The notes under the pieces are model-generated. The model ran no database searches. It was not told the origin of the DNA and saw only the letters and a list, made by a program, of their open reading frames with translations. The position numbers and the translations under genes were made by a program. Below, piece after piece: positions 24,564 through 32,369 of a DNA stretch of 64,000 nt; within the stretch, counting starts at the first letter, position 1; each line of letters opens with the position of its first letter. This stretch comes from CAWFMO01 sp963817065 (lineage in GTDB: Bacteria; Actinomycetota; Thermoleophilia; Solirubrobacterales; 70-9), in assembly GCA_963817065.1 (NCBI GenBank), contig CAWFMO010000001.1, forward strand, positions 248,001-312,000. Direction: 5' to 3'.

Positions 24564-25232
24564 TTACCGCCGGCCCAGCCCGCGCTTCGGCTTCGCGGCA
24601 CCGTAGAGGGTCACGTTGCCGACCACGGTTCGCAGCGAGCGGTGCTCGGCGGCGTCGCGCAGCCCGGCCTCCTCGAAGAGCTCGGGCAGCCTCCCCTCGA
24701 CGTTGGCCCGCGTCGGCTCGAAGCCGTCGAAGACCCGCAGCGGGGTCACCGCGAGCGCCATCAGCGGGTCCCGCGGCTTGCCGATGTCGGCGACGTGGAG
24801 CTCGCCGCCGGGGCGCAGGACCCGCGCGACCTCGCGCAGGGTGTCCCGCTTGTCCTCGGTCGGGAGGTGATGGAAGAAGAGCGTGCTCAGGACTCGATCG
24901 AAGCTGCGGTCCTTGTAGGGGAGCGCGGTCGAGAGGCCCTCGTCGAAGGAGATCTCGAGCCCGGCCCGCTCGGCCTTCTTCCGGGCCTGCTCGAGGATCT
25001 GGGGGTCGGCGTCGAGGCCGGTGACCTCGGCGCCGGGGACGAAGCGCTTGAGCTCGATCGCCAGCGTTCCGGTGCCGCACCCGAGGTCGAGAACGTCGGC
25101 GCCGTCGGGGATCGCCGCCTGCTCGATCAGTCGCGGCTTGAAGTTGCGCTCGCGGACCGCGCGCGCCGCGAGGTCGAAGAACGGGGTCAGGGCCCGGAAT
25201 CGGAGGGCGGGGAGGTAGCTGGCTTCGGCCAT
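24564..25232 (-). CDS. Class I SAM-dependent methyltransferase (UbiE/COQ5-like)
   Basis: 222 residues. Motif I VLDLGCGTGTLAIEL (about 47-61), the acidic end of strand 2 in GLDADPQILEQARKKA, motif post-I YKDRSFDRVLSTLFFHHL and motif III EVARVLRPGGELHVADIGKP. The pattern resembles UbiE/MenG-type and small-molecule methyltransferases; the acceptor cannot be read from sequence. Same strand as msrB with 9 bases between. Divergent from the thioesterase gene across 47 bases. Confidence 0.85.
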   Translation of the reverse strand: MAEASYLPALRFRALTPFFDLAARAVRERNFKPRLIEQAAIPDGADVLDLGCGTGTLAIELKRFVPGAEVTGLDADPQILEQARKKAERAGLEISFDEGLSTALPYKDRSFDRVLSTLFFHHLPTEDKRDTLREVARVLRPGGELHVADIGKPRDPLMALAVTPLRVFDGFEPTRANVEGRLPELFEEAGLRDAAEHRSLRTVVGNVTLYGAAKPKRGLGRR

Positions 25233-25279
25233 TCGCCGGGCCGATGCTACGCCTGACCCCCGGCTCCTAGTATCCCGCC

Positions 25280-26083
25280 GTGGCCTCAGCCTTCTTCGAG
25301 CCCGACGGGGACCGCTTCGTCCCCAGCGAGCTGACCCGCGGGCCCTGGGACCCGGACGCCCAGCATGCGGGCCCGCCGTCGGCGCTGATCGGGCGCGAGA
25401 TCGAGCGGCTCGGGGGCGGCCGGATCGGCGGCGCCGACGGCCCCGAGGCCCAGGTCGGGAGGATCACCTACGAGCTCATGCGCCCGGTGCCGCTGACGCC
25501 GCTTCGTGTCGAAGCCGAGGTCGTGCGGCCCGGGAGGCGGGTCGAGATGGTCGAGGCGAGCCTCTCCGACTCCGACGGGGTCGTGATGCGGGCCCGCGGC
25601 TGGCGGCTCCGCCGCGGCGAGGTCGAGCTCGAGCCCGAGCCGGACCTCGGCCCGCCGCCGCCCGGGCCGGAGAGCGGCGAGCCGGGCGAGTTCTTCCACA
25701 CCGGCTGGGACGTCGGCTACCACACCGCGATGGAGTACCGCTTCGTCTCCGGCGCCTTCATGGAGCCCGGGCCGGCGGTGGTCTGGATGCGGATGAAGGT
25801 CCCGCTCGTCGCCGGCGAGCAGCCCTCGCCGCTCACGCGCGTGCTCGCGGCGGCCGATTCGGGCAACGGGGTCAGCACCGCGCTCGACTGGCAGCGCTAC
25901 CTGTTCATCAACGTCGACCTCAGCGTCCACCTGCACCGGATGCCCGAGGGCGAGTGGGTCTGCCTCGACGCGGTCACCCGCCCCGAGGGACACGGGGTCG
26001 GGATCGCGGACACGCTGCTCTCGGACGGGCGCGGGCCGATCGGGCGCGGCGCCCAGACTCTGCTCGTCGATCGCCGCGGCTAG
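25280..26083 (+). CDS. Acyl-CoA thioesterase-like protein (double hotdog)
   Basis: 267 residues from GTG 25280. The N-terminal hotdog has GPWDPDAQHAGPPSALIGREIER, then RITYELMRPVPLTPLRVEAEVV (in parts), which is the TesB-type/DUF4442-like actinobacterial thioesterase pattern. The second half has VSTALDWQRYLFINVDLSVHLHR and DTLLSDGRGPIGRGAQTLLV, typical of the C-terminal hotdog. Likely hydrolyses acyl-CoA. The stop overlaps the convergent glycosidase gene by 4 bases. Substrate unknown. Confidence 0.82.
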   Translation: MASAFFEPDGDRFVPSELTRGPWDPDAQHAGPPSALIGREIERLGGGRIGGADGPEAQVGRITYELMRPVPLTPLRVEAEVVRPGRRVEMVEASLSDSDGVVMRARGWRLRRGEVELEPEPDLGPPPPGPESGEPGEFFHTGWDVGYHTAMEYRFVSGAFMEPGPAVVWMRMKVPLVAGEQPSPLTRVLAAADSGNGVSTALDWQRYLFINVDLSVHLHRMPEGEWVCLDAVTRPEGHGVGIADTLLSDGRGPIGRGAQTLLVDRRG

Positions 26084-27129
26084 GGAGTGAACTCGGGGAC
26101 GTAGGCGGGGTAAGCGGCCGGATCGCGGATCTGGAACTTCGTCGCGGCCGCCGCCGCCGGGTAGCGGTAGAGGCTGAGCGGGTTCTCGCGGCCGCTGAAG
26201 CTCATGTGGTAGATCATCATCCGCACGCGGGGACGGGCGCGCTGCCAGCGGAAGAGCTTCTTCACGAAGCGGCGGTCATCGGCATCCCAGATCCCCCACT
26301 CGCCGATCGCAAACGGCTTGCCGCGGTAGGCGCGGTAGTGGCGCGAGAGCGCCTTGAACGCCGGGTACTTGGAGTAGGTGTCGGTCCCGACCCAGTCGAC
26401 GTAGGCGGCGCCGGGCCAGAACTTCGAAGCCCGCAAAGCCCTGATGTTCGGCGAGCCCGTGACCGCGAGCGGGCACCAGATGAAGGGCGCCATCGGCGCC
26501 GCGAGCTGTGCCGGGACCGCGTGGCCGTCGACCTTCCTGATCGGCGGCAGCCCGATCGCGTCCAGCCTCGTGTTGATCGCGGCGCTCGTGGCGCCCCCCG
26601 TGACGATCAGGTACATCCGCTTCCAGGCACGGCGGTACCAGCCGTTGCCGTAGTCGGGGCCGCGGCTCGATCCGTAGGCGGTGTGCGAGGAGTAGCCGTT
26701 GTGGCCGTTGTTCATCTCCGCCAGCGGGCGCAGGTAGGTGATCCGGCCGCTCGCGGCGATCCTCTCGTTGAGCGTCAGCAGGTAGTCGTCGCCCATACCC
26801 TCGGCGATCGCGCGTGGGCTGATCGTCCCCGGCAGCCCGTATCCGGGAGCGGTCGAGATCGAGATCGCCCCGCGTACGCCGTAGCCCTGCCAGCGGGCGA
26901 GGGCCTCGGCGGGGTCGGTGCCCCAGGTGTGGAACGCCTGCACGATCGGCAGGTGCGACTTGCCCACCAGCGCGGCGAAGTCGTCGAAGTCGTCGGTGAC
27001 CGCGGTGTCGTTGATGCCCTGGAAGACCTGGCCGGCCGGCGGGGCGTAGGAGACCGCGGACGCGCGCGCCGGTAGCGCGGTGAGGACCAGCAGCGCCGCG
27101 AGGGCGATGAGCTTGGGCGCGGTGCGCAC
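26080..27129 (-). CDS. Secreted GH26-like glycosidase (beta-mannanase fold)
   Basis: 349 residues with a signal peptide (about 1-25, ending ARASA). A (beta/alpha)8 glycosidase pattern: RPLAEMNNGHNG holds the general acid/base Glu, and FAIGEWGIWD the nucleophile Glu, spaced as in GH26. WVGTDTYSKYP matches the substrate-facing strand seen in these enzymes. Likely cleaves an extracellular beta-mannan or related glycan; the exact substrate is inference. GTG start. Confidence 0.8.
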   Translation of the reverse strand: MRTAPKLIALAALLVLTALPARASAVSYAPPAGQVFQGINDTAVTDDFDDFAALVGKSHLPIVQAFHTWGTDPAEALARWQGYGVRGAISISTAPGYGLPGTISPRAIAEGMGDDYLLTLNERIAASGRITYLRPLAEMNNGHNGYSSHTAYGSSRGPDYGNGWYRRAWKRMYLIVTGGATSAAINTRLDAIGLPPIRKVDGHAVPAQLAAPMAPFIWCPLAVTGSPNIRALRASKFWPGAAYVDWVGTDTYSKYPAFKALSRHYRAYRGKPFAIGEWGIWDADDRRFVKKLFRWQRARPRVRMMIYHMSFSGRENPLSLYRYPAAAAATKFQIRDPAAYPAYVPEFTP

Positions 27130-27218
27130 CGTTCACAGGGTCGCGACCTCGGCGTCCGATCCTGCATCCATGCTTGCGCCGTCCAATTTGATCCCAGCAT
27201 CAACCAAGGGAGGCACCG

Positions 27219-27833
27219 ATGAAGAACGACTCAAAGACCTGGTACGCGCCGCTGTCCGGGCTCGCGTTCCTGATCGTCGCGATCGTGGCGTTCGCGATCC
27301 AGGGCGAGCCGCCGAGCGCCGATGACGGAGCCGCGGAAATCGTCGAGTTCTACGTCGACAACGACAGCGCGGTCATGTTCGGCGGCGCGCTCGCTGCGCT
27401 CGCCGCCGCTCTGTTCGTCTTCTTTGCCGGCTACCTGCGCAAGGTGCTGCGGGCCGCTGAGGGCGAGGGTGGAGTTCTCTCGGCTACAGCGTTCGCCGGC
27501 GCGATCATCCTCGCGACCGGGATCGCAATCGACGCGACGATTCTCTTTGCTCTCAGTGAGAGCGCCGAGGACGTCGAGCCGGCGGCGGCCCAAGCGCTTC
27601 AGGCGCTGTGGGACAACGACTTCATGCCCCTGGCCGTCGGCAACATGTTGTTCCTGCTTTCGGCCGGGCTCTCGATCGTCCGTCACGGGGCGCTGCCCGC
27701 ATGGCTTGGATGGGTCGCAATCGTGCTCGCCCTGACTGCGATCACGCCAATTGGCTTTGCCGCCTTCATGGGCGGCGCGCTATGGACCGCGATCGTCAGC
27801 GTGATGCTGGCCATGCGGGCCCGGGCGGCCTAG
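27219..27833 (+). CDS. Polytopic membrane protein of unknown function
   Basis: 204 residues from ATG 27219, with AAGGGAGG 6-7 bases upstream as ribosome binding site. About six hydrophobic segments, including LSGLAFLIVAIVAFAIQG, VMFGGALAALAAALFVFFAGYL and AWLGWVAIVLALTAITPIGFAAFMG. A loop with GEPPSADDGAAEIVEFY follows TM1. The layout is like DUF4386-type membrane proteins but I cannot assign it firmly. Followed by a strong hairpin. Confidence 0.65.
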   Translation: MKNDSKTWYAPLSGLAFLIVAIVAFAIQGEPPSADDGAAEIVEFYVDNDSAVMFGGALAALAAALFVFFAGYLRKVLRAAEGEGGVLSATAFAGAIILATGIAIDATILFALSESAEDVEPAAAQALQALWDNDFMPLAVGNMLFLLSAGLSIVRHGALPAWLGWVAIVLALTAITPIGFAAFMGGALWTAIVSVMLAMRARAA

Positions 27834-27846
27834 GTTCGAACGGCGC

Positions 27847-27871
27847 GGGGCGGCCTCGGAAAGGCCGTCCC
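27847..27871. terminator. Strong hairpin after the membrane protein gene
   Basis: ggggcggcct 27847-27856 pairs with aggccgtccc 27862-27871 (10 bp, one G-T), loop cggaa. Lies between a plus-strand gene and the minus-strand tRNA-Ser, so it could terminate both. No T-run. Confidence 0.5.
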
Positions 27872-27886
27872 GCAGCCCCGCCCCGA

Positions 27887-27920
27887 GGCGCCCCCGGAAG
27901 GCGAAGCCGGAGGAGGCGCC
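27887..27920 (-). repeat. Palindromic mini-element G (outside nuo)
   Basis: On the minus strand: ggcgcctcc (27912-27920) pairs with gggggcgcc (27887-27895), loop tccggcttcgccttcc. It has the same stem-TCC/loop-gcttcgc/GGG-stem plan as the nuo elements, in an intergenic position 12 bases downstream of tRNA-Ser. Confidence 0.65.
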
Positions 27921-27932
27921 GATTGATGCTGA

Positions 27933-28021
27933 CGGAGGGGGTGGGATTCGAACCCACGGACCGAGCGAACCCGGTCAACAGCTTTCAAGGCTGCCGCATT
28001 CAACCGCTCTGCCACCCCTCC
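27933..28021 (-). tRNA. tRNA-Ser(UGA)
   Basis: 89 bases. Acceptor GGAGGGG/CCCCTCC with discriminator G; D-arm GCA...TGC; anticodon stem GCAGC/GCTGT with loop CTTGAAA giving anticodon TGA; long variable arm typical of serine; T-arm GTGGG-TTCGAAT-CCCAC. The 3' CCA is not encoded. Confidence 0.95.
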
Positions 28022-28139
28022 GGGTTACACCAAGATAGTTGCCCTCAGGCACGCATCGAGGCGGTGTTAACGGCCGCTGCTACCCTCGTGTGAAACCCGT
28101 GTGAGCCGATTCGCCCTGCGGGACCACGAAAGGATTCAC

Positions 28140-28529
28140 ATGGATGACCACGTGCCGACCCCGAAAGGGGAGATGGCCGCATCCATCTCCACGGCGCTGG
28201 TCCAGCTCCACAGGAGCCACTACGGCAAGGGGCCGACCAAGGCCAAGACCCACCTCTCCGGCGACACGGTCATCTGCGTCCTCGAGGGAGGCTTCACGAC
28301 CGCCGAGCGGACGCTGATCGACAAGGGCGAACCCGATTCCGTGCACGGCATGCGGCGCTCTTTCCAGGACGTGATGGCCACCGAGTTCAAGCAGATCGTG
28401 ATCGACGCGACCGGCCGCGCCGTCGTCGCCTACATGAGCCAGGTTCACCACAACCCCGATCTGGCGGTCGAGTTCTTCATGCTCGAGCCGATCCCCGTAT
28501 CGGCCGACGCCTCCGTCGAGAGCGGCTAG
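28140..28529 (+). CDS. DUF2294/MpsC-like protein
   Basis: 129 residues from ATG 28140 with GAAAGGA 6-7 bases upstream (preferred to GTG 28101). The core KTHLSGDTVICVLEGGFTTAERTLI, then MRRSFQDVMATEFKQIVIDATGRAVVAYMSQVHHNPDLAVEFFML (in parts), matches Pfam family PF10057 (DUF2294, later MpsC). Soluble; the family is linked to the MpsAB sodium/bicarbonate system in staphylococci but its biochemical role is unclear, and no mpsAB is near. Upstream neighbour is tRNA-Ser. Confidence 0.78.
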   Translation: MDDHVPTPKGEMAASISTALVQLHRSHYGKGPTKAKTHLSGDTVICVLEGGFTTAERTLIDKGEPDSVHGMRRSFQDVMATEFKQIVIDATGRAVVAYMSQVHHNPDLAVEFFMLEPIPVSADASVESG

Positions 28530-28646
28530 CATTTGCCGTGGTGATCGGTTGCGCGCGAGCGACACCGGTCTCCGGCCAATCTCCACGGGACGCATCAGGG
28601 GGGACGCGGACCGGGATGAATCGAAATCCCGACACGCGAGGTCGCT

Positions 28647-28970
28647 GTGAACCCGACGTTCGAGCTCTCCGCCGACGATCACACGGTCCGCGTGCGCGGC
28701 GAGCTCGACATCGCGACCGCACCCGCGCTCGCGAACCTGCTCTCGAAGCTGATCGACGGCGGTAGCGCGGATCTGACCATCGACCTGAGCGACTGCGAGT
28801 TCATCGACAGCGCCGGGCTGAGCGCGATCGTCAGCGCCTCACGGCGGCTCGGCGAAAACGGGAACGGCGGCGGGCCCTGGCTGACCGTGATCTCCGCCAA
28901 CGATCAGACCCGGCGGTTGCTCGAGCTCGTCGATCTCCCTCCCTCTCTGCGCATCTCCACGGCGGGCTAG
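28647..28970 (+). CDS. STAS-domain anti-anti-sigma factor-like protein
   Basis: 107 residues from GTG 28647. Single STAS domain: VRVRGELDIATAPAL, LTIDLSDCEFIDSAGLSAIV with the regulatory Ser55 (FIDSAGL), and RRLLELVDLPPSL. Such proteins bind anti-sigma kinases (SpoIIAB/RsbW type) and are controlled by phosphorylation at that Ser. No kinase or sigma gene is nearby, so the partner is elsewhere. Followed after 19 bases by the NTF2-like gene on the same strand. Confidence 0.88.
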   Translation: MNPTFELSADDHTVRVRGELDIATAPALANLLSKLIDGGSADLTIDLSDCEFIDSAGLSAIVSASRRLGENGNGGGPWLTVISANDQTRRLLELVDLPPSLRISTAG

Positions 28971-28989
28971 CTCCCGCTACGGTGTCGCC

Positions 28990-29478
28990 GTGGCCGACTC
29001 CAACGCCGAGCTGATCGAGCGCTTCTATGCCGCCTTCGACCGCCGCGACGGAGACGCGATGGCGAAGTGCTACGCGCCCGAGGCGCGCTTCTCGGACCCC
29101 GTCTTTCCCGATCTGCGCGGCAAGGAGCCGGGCCAGATGTGGCGGATGCTGACCTCGGGCGGCGACGGAGATGACGAGAGCGATCTCAAGGTCGAGCTGC
29201 TCGGCTCGTTCGCGGAGGGCGACACCGGCGCCGCGCACTGGCGCGCCACCTACACCTTCCCCCAGACCGGCCGCCCGGTCGTCAACGACATCCGCGCGAG
29301 TTTCCACTTCGCCGACGGCGCGATCGTCGACCACGTCGACCAGTTCGACTTCCACAAGTGGGCCGGCCAGGCGCTCGGGCTCCAGGGCAAGCTCCTGGGC
29401 TGGACGCCGATCTTGCGCGGCGCCGTGCGCCGGCAGGCCCGCAAGCGCCTCGACGAGTTCATCGCCGAGGACTCCTAG
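28990..29478 (+). CDS. NTF2/SnoaL-like protein
   Basis: 162 residues from GTG 28990. Cone-fold start NAELIERFYAAFDRRDGDAMAKCYAPEARFSDPVF, with the later strands GAAHWRATYTF, NDIRASFHFADGAIVDHVDQFDFHKWAGQALG (in parts). The fold is shared by SnoaL cyclases, steroid isomerases and binding proteins; no catalytic signature decides among them. The C-terminus (RGAVRRQARKRLDEF) is basic and helical. Convergent with an SDR gene 3 bases away. Confidence 0.8.
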   Translation: MADSNAELIERFYAAFDRRDGDAMAKCYAPEARFSDPVFPDLRGKEPGQMWRMLTSGGDGDDESDLKVELLGSFAEGDTGAAHWRATYTFPQTGRPVVNDIRASFHFADGAIVDHVDQFDFHKWAGQALGLQGKLLGWTPILRGAVRRQARKRLDEFIAEDS

Positions 29479-29481
29479 CCG

Positions 29482-30297
29482 TCAGCGCAGGCGCTCGGCC
29501 AGCGCCCGGCCGAGCTCGGACTCCTCGAAACGCCCCTTGCCGGCCTGGCGGCGGACCTGGCGGCTCACCGCGCGGTCGATCCAGCGCCGCGGGACGTGGC
29601 GCAGGAGCCGCAGCTGGATGTCGAGGCGGCGGCTCGAGCCGGCGTCGCGGGGCGGGCGTCTGGCCAGGGCCGCGCGCGCGATCGTCGCCGCGACCGCCTC
29701 GACCCCCTCGCTCGGGACCACCCCGGAGAGCGACATCCCCTGGGCGGCGGCGTCGTCGTGGATCGAGGTCTTGATGTAGCCGGGCAGGACCGTGGTCACC
29801 TTGATCCGCGGGCCGTACTCGAGCCTCAGCACGTCGGAATAGGCGGCGAGGCCGCGCTTGCTCATCGCGTAGGCGGAGGCGAACGGGAGCGAGAGCTCGG
29901 CGAGCCCCGAGGCGACGTTGATCACACGGCCCCCGCCGTCGTCGAGCAGCGCCGGCATCGCGGCGCCGGTCACGCGCCAGGGGCCGATCAGGTTGACGTC
30001 GATGATCCGCTCGGCGCGCTCGTCCGGGGGCGCGCCGGCGTCGGTAGCGTCGCCGATCCCGGCGTTGTTGATCAGGACGTCGAGGCCGCCGAGCCGCTCG
30101 GTCGCCTCAGCGACCGCCGCGAACACCGAGGCCTGGTCGCACACGTCGCAACCGATGATCCCATCGCCGCCCTTGAGATCGAGGCCGACGACCGTCGCGC
30201 CGCGGCGCTCGAGCTCCGCGGTCGCCGCTCCGCCGATCCCGCCGGCAGCGCCGGTGATGAGGATCCGCGAGGCGTGCTCAGCTCGGGGTTCGTCCAC
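29482..30297 (-). CDS. Short-chain dehydrogenase/reductase
   Basis: 271 residues from GTG 30297. Rossmann start TGAAGGIGG (TGxxxGxG), NNAG motif in LINNAGIG, catalytic Ser in INVASG and YxxxK in YAMSK. Acts on an unknown alcohol or ketone with NAD(P)H. The C-terminal 60 residues are Arg-rich (RLLRHVPRRWIDRAVSRQ) and unusual for a soluble SDR, perhaps membrane-associating. Its start overlaps the 46-residue membrane peptide gene by 20 bases, so it is the last gene of a three-gene minus-strand unit. Confidence 0.88.
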   Translation of the reverse strand: MDEPRAEHASRILITGAAGGIGGAATAELERRGATVVGLDLKGGDGIIGCDVCDQASVFAAVAEATERLGGLDVLINNAGIGDATDAGAPPDERAERIIDVNLIGPWRVTGAAMPALLDDGGGRVINVASGLAELSLPFASAYAMSKRGLAAYSDVLRLEYGPRIKVTTVLPGYIKTSIHDDAAAQGMSLSGVVPSEGVEAVAATIARAALARRPPRDAGSSRRLDIQLRLLRHVPRRWIDRAVSRQVRRQAGKGRFEESELGRALAERLR

Positions 30298-30418
30298 CGC
30301 GGTGGCGCAGCCTGTCCTGGATCGCGATCCAACCGATGCCGATCACGATCGTCAGCGCCGGGACCACGAACGGCAGGGCCGTGATCAACGGATGGTGGGC
30401 CAGCGGGAGCTCGGTCAT
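30278..30418 (-). CDS. 46-residue single-pass membrane peptide
   Basis: An ATG at 30418 overlaps the stop of the large membrane protein gene (ATGA). The frame runs 46 codons to TGA at 30278-30280, overlapping the SDR start. The product has a short polar start (MTELPLAHHP), one helix (about 12-34: ITALPFVVPALTIVIGIGWIA) and a basic end (QDRLRHRGGRTPS). Overlaps at both ends and a plausible topology support a real gene. It could be a small accessory subunit of the large membrane protein. No family recognised. Confidence 0.65.
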   Translation of the reverse strand: MTELPLAHHPLITALPFVVPALTIVIGIGWIAIQDRLRHRGGRTPS

Positions 30419-32271
30419 GCCGGACCCGAGCCCGCGGCCGGGACGGCGGGAGTTCGCCCGCGCTCCGCGACTCCGCCCGGCGGGTCGCCGCCGTAGCGGG
30501 TGCCGATCCTCGCCAGCGCCCAGCCGAGCAGCAACACGAGCGCGAGCGCGATCGAGCCGACCACCCCGTAGGCGATCACGGGCAGCGCCGAGGAGACGTC
30601 GTCTTTCTGCTCGCGCTGGAGGATTTCCTTGTCCGCGACGAAGCTGCGCTCGAAGCTCGGCGACGCCGGGACCTCCTTGGCGCCGAGCGCCTCGTCGGAG
30701 GGCAGGAAGATCGGCAGCCCGGCGATCGAGTCGCCCTTCTGGAGCCGCAGGATCGCCTTCCAGTTCCCGGACACGGGGATCGGCTCGGTCGTCTCATATG
30801 TCCCCTCGCCCGTGCGGCGCAGGTCGTCGACGACGAGGCCGCCTCCCTGCCAGGCCGTGACGTTGAGCCAGTCGGGGTCCTCGGCGGCGCTCGGCGGGTC
30901 GATCCGCACCGTCGCCTCGATCTCGCGCTGCGGCGGGGGCTGGACCTCGCGCACCTGAACCTGGGCGCTGACCCCCTTCTCGGGGCTTGTCTGCAGCCCG
31001 TAGCCGACGATCGCGAAGATCGCGAGCGTCGCGGCGGCAGCGGGGAGGACCCGCGGGGCGTGGATTCGTCCCTCGCTGAGCGGAGAGGTCAACGCGCCGC
31101 CGACGAACGCGCCGACGATGCCGGCGGCGATGCCGGCAACGGCGGTCAGCAGCAGCGCCTCGCCGACCAGCACCTCGGGCCAGGCGATCGGCATCCAGAT
31201 GTGGGACCAGCCGTACTCGGCGGCGAAGCCGACCGTGCCGACCAGCGCACCGGCGGCGGCGCCGAACGCGTAGTAGCGACGCGGCGGGATCGCGAGCGCG
31301 ATCAGCTCGACGCACGCGGCCTCGGCGAGGAAGAGCGGGAAATGGGGGGTCGTCTCCCCGAGCCCGGGGCCAACGATCAGCGCCAGCCCGCCGCGGACGA
31401 GGATGAAGAAGCCGGCCGCGAACAGCGCCGCGCCCTTGCCGGCGTAGATCCGCGCGGTGACCAGCGCCGCACCGGCGGCGACGGCGATCAGGATCGGCTG
31501 AAAGAGAAAGCGGAACTGCGGAACGCCGAAGTCGAACTCGGCCTGGAAGGTCGAGAGCCCGATCAGCAGCCCGCCGCACGCCGCTCCGGCGCGGATCTGG
31601 TTGAGGACGTTGGTCGGCATTCCGCCGCCCTCGCGACGGCCCTCTGCCGTCAGCGCGCCGACGCCGAGCAGCGATAGCCCCGCGCCGCCGATCAGCATCA
31701 AGTGGGTCGGCCCCCAGAGCGTCACGTCCTGGCCGAAGATCCGGTGCCAGACGTCGTCGAGCGGGAAGCCGGCGAGCGAGAACGAGCTGCAGGCGAGCAG
31801 AACGATGCCGCCGACCGGGGCGTACCAGTCGCCGGTGATCCTGACCGCGGCGCGGCCGGGGCGCTCCTCGGGCAGCACGACGGCGAGCAGGCCGGCGGCG
31901 AATATTCCGAACAGCCCGACGAGGATGAAGTAATGGGCGGGGTTGGCGAGCGGGCCCGCGTCGCGGCCGTCGTCGATGTGCAGCGAGATGTCCCAGTACA
32001 TGCCGAGGACGGCGATCAGCAGCGAGCCGGTGGCGATTCCGCTCGGGAGCGCCGCCCAGGGGGCGAGGCCGCTCTTCTCGGAGGCCCAGTTCGAGATTCG
32101 GCTGAGGATCTGAGTGCGTCCGGTGCGGTGCGCCCAGGCGAAGTAGACGAGAACTCCGGTGGCGATCATCGCGCCGGCGGTGGCGCCGACGACCTCGGCG
32201 ATCGCGGCGCCGCCCGCGGGCTCGGAGCCGGTCGCGGCGATCAGGCTTTGGATGGTTCCGGTGAGGGTCAT
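30415..32271 (-). CDS. Large polytopic membrane protein with His motifs and a C-terminal extracellular beta domain
   Basis: 618 residues from ATG 32271, preceded by AGAGGAAAG. About 13-14 helices, then a domain of about 150 residues before a last helix near the end. Conserved-looking His/Trp motifs in or near membrane segments: WDISLHID (93-100), PAHYF (His113), DDVWHRIFGQD (His176), LWGPTHLM (His190), EYGWSHIWMPIAWPE. These are plausible metal or heme ligands. The extracellular part (ATVRIDPP, WQGGGLVVDDL, PVSGNWKAILRLQKGD) resembles YtkA/FixH-like beta sandwiches. I do not recognise the family. Divergent from a MerR gene; coupled downstream to a small membrane peptide and an SDR. Confidence 0.7.
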   Translation of the reverse strand: MTLTGTIQSLIAATGSEPAGGAAIAEVVGATAGAMIATGVLVYFAWAHRTGRTQILSRISNWASEKSGLAPWAALPSGIATGSLLIAVLGMYWDISLHIDDGRDAGPLANPAHYFILVGLFGIFAAGLLAVVLPEERPGRAAVRITGDWYAPVGGIVLLACSSFSLAGFPLDDVWHRIFGQDVTLWGPTHLMLIGGAGLSLLGVGALTAEGRREGGGMPTNVLNQIRAGAACGGLLIGLSTFQAEFDFGVPQFRFLFQPILIAVAAGAALVTARIYAGKGAALFAAGFFILVRGGLALIVGPGLGETTPHFPLFLAEAACVELIALAIPPRRYYAFGAAAGALVGTVGFAAEYGWSHIWMPIAWPEVLVGEALLLTAVAGIAAGIVGAFVGGALTSPLSEGRIHAPRVLPAAAATLAIFAIVGYGLQTSPEKGVSAQVQVREVQPPPQREIEATVRIDPPSAAEDPDWLNVTAWQGGGLVVDDLRRTGEGTYETTEPIPVSGNWKAILRLQKGDSIAGLPIFLPSDEALGAKEVPASPSFERSFVADKEILQREQKDDVSSALPVIAYGVVGSIALALVLLLGWALARIGTRYGGDPPGGVAERGRTPAVPAAGSGPA

Positions 32272-32311
32272 GCTTTCCTCTCGTTCGAAGACTTACCCGC
32301 TCTGATACTCC

Positions 32312-32361
32312 TAACACTACGCGATGTTACACCGCCCGGTGACACATAGCGCAGGGGTAAG
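32312..32361. promoter_or_regulatory. Nested dyads in the divergent merR/membrane-protein promoter region
   Basis: TAACA-N8-TGTTA is perfect at 32312-32329. Immediately overlapping, TGTTACACC (32325-32333) faces GGTGACACA (32338-32346) with 7 of 9 pairs and a 4-base centre. CTTACCC (32292-32298) and GGGTAAG (32355-32361) form an outer inverted pair. MerR proteins bind dyads inside promoters, so this is the likely operator; the assignment is inferred from position. Confidence 0.45.
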
Positions 32362-32369
32362 CTTGGGCC

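Noticed and set aside
24580..24600. Another copy of the palindromic element (gcttcggcttcgcgg)
   Set aside because: The loop core is similar but no complementary stem flanks it; it is ordinary coding sequence at the end of the methyltransferase gene.
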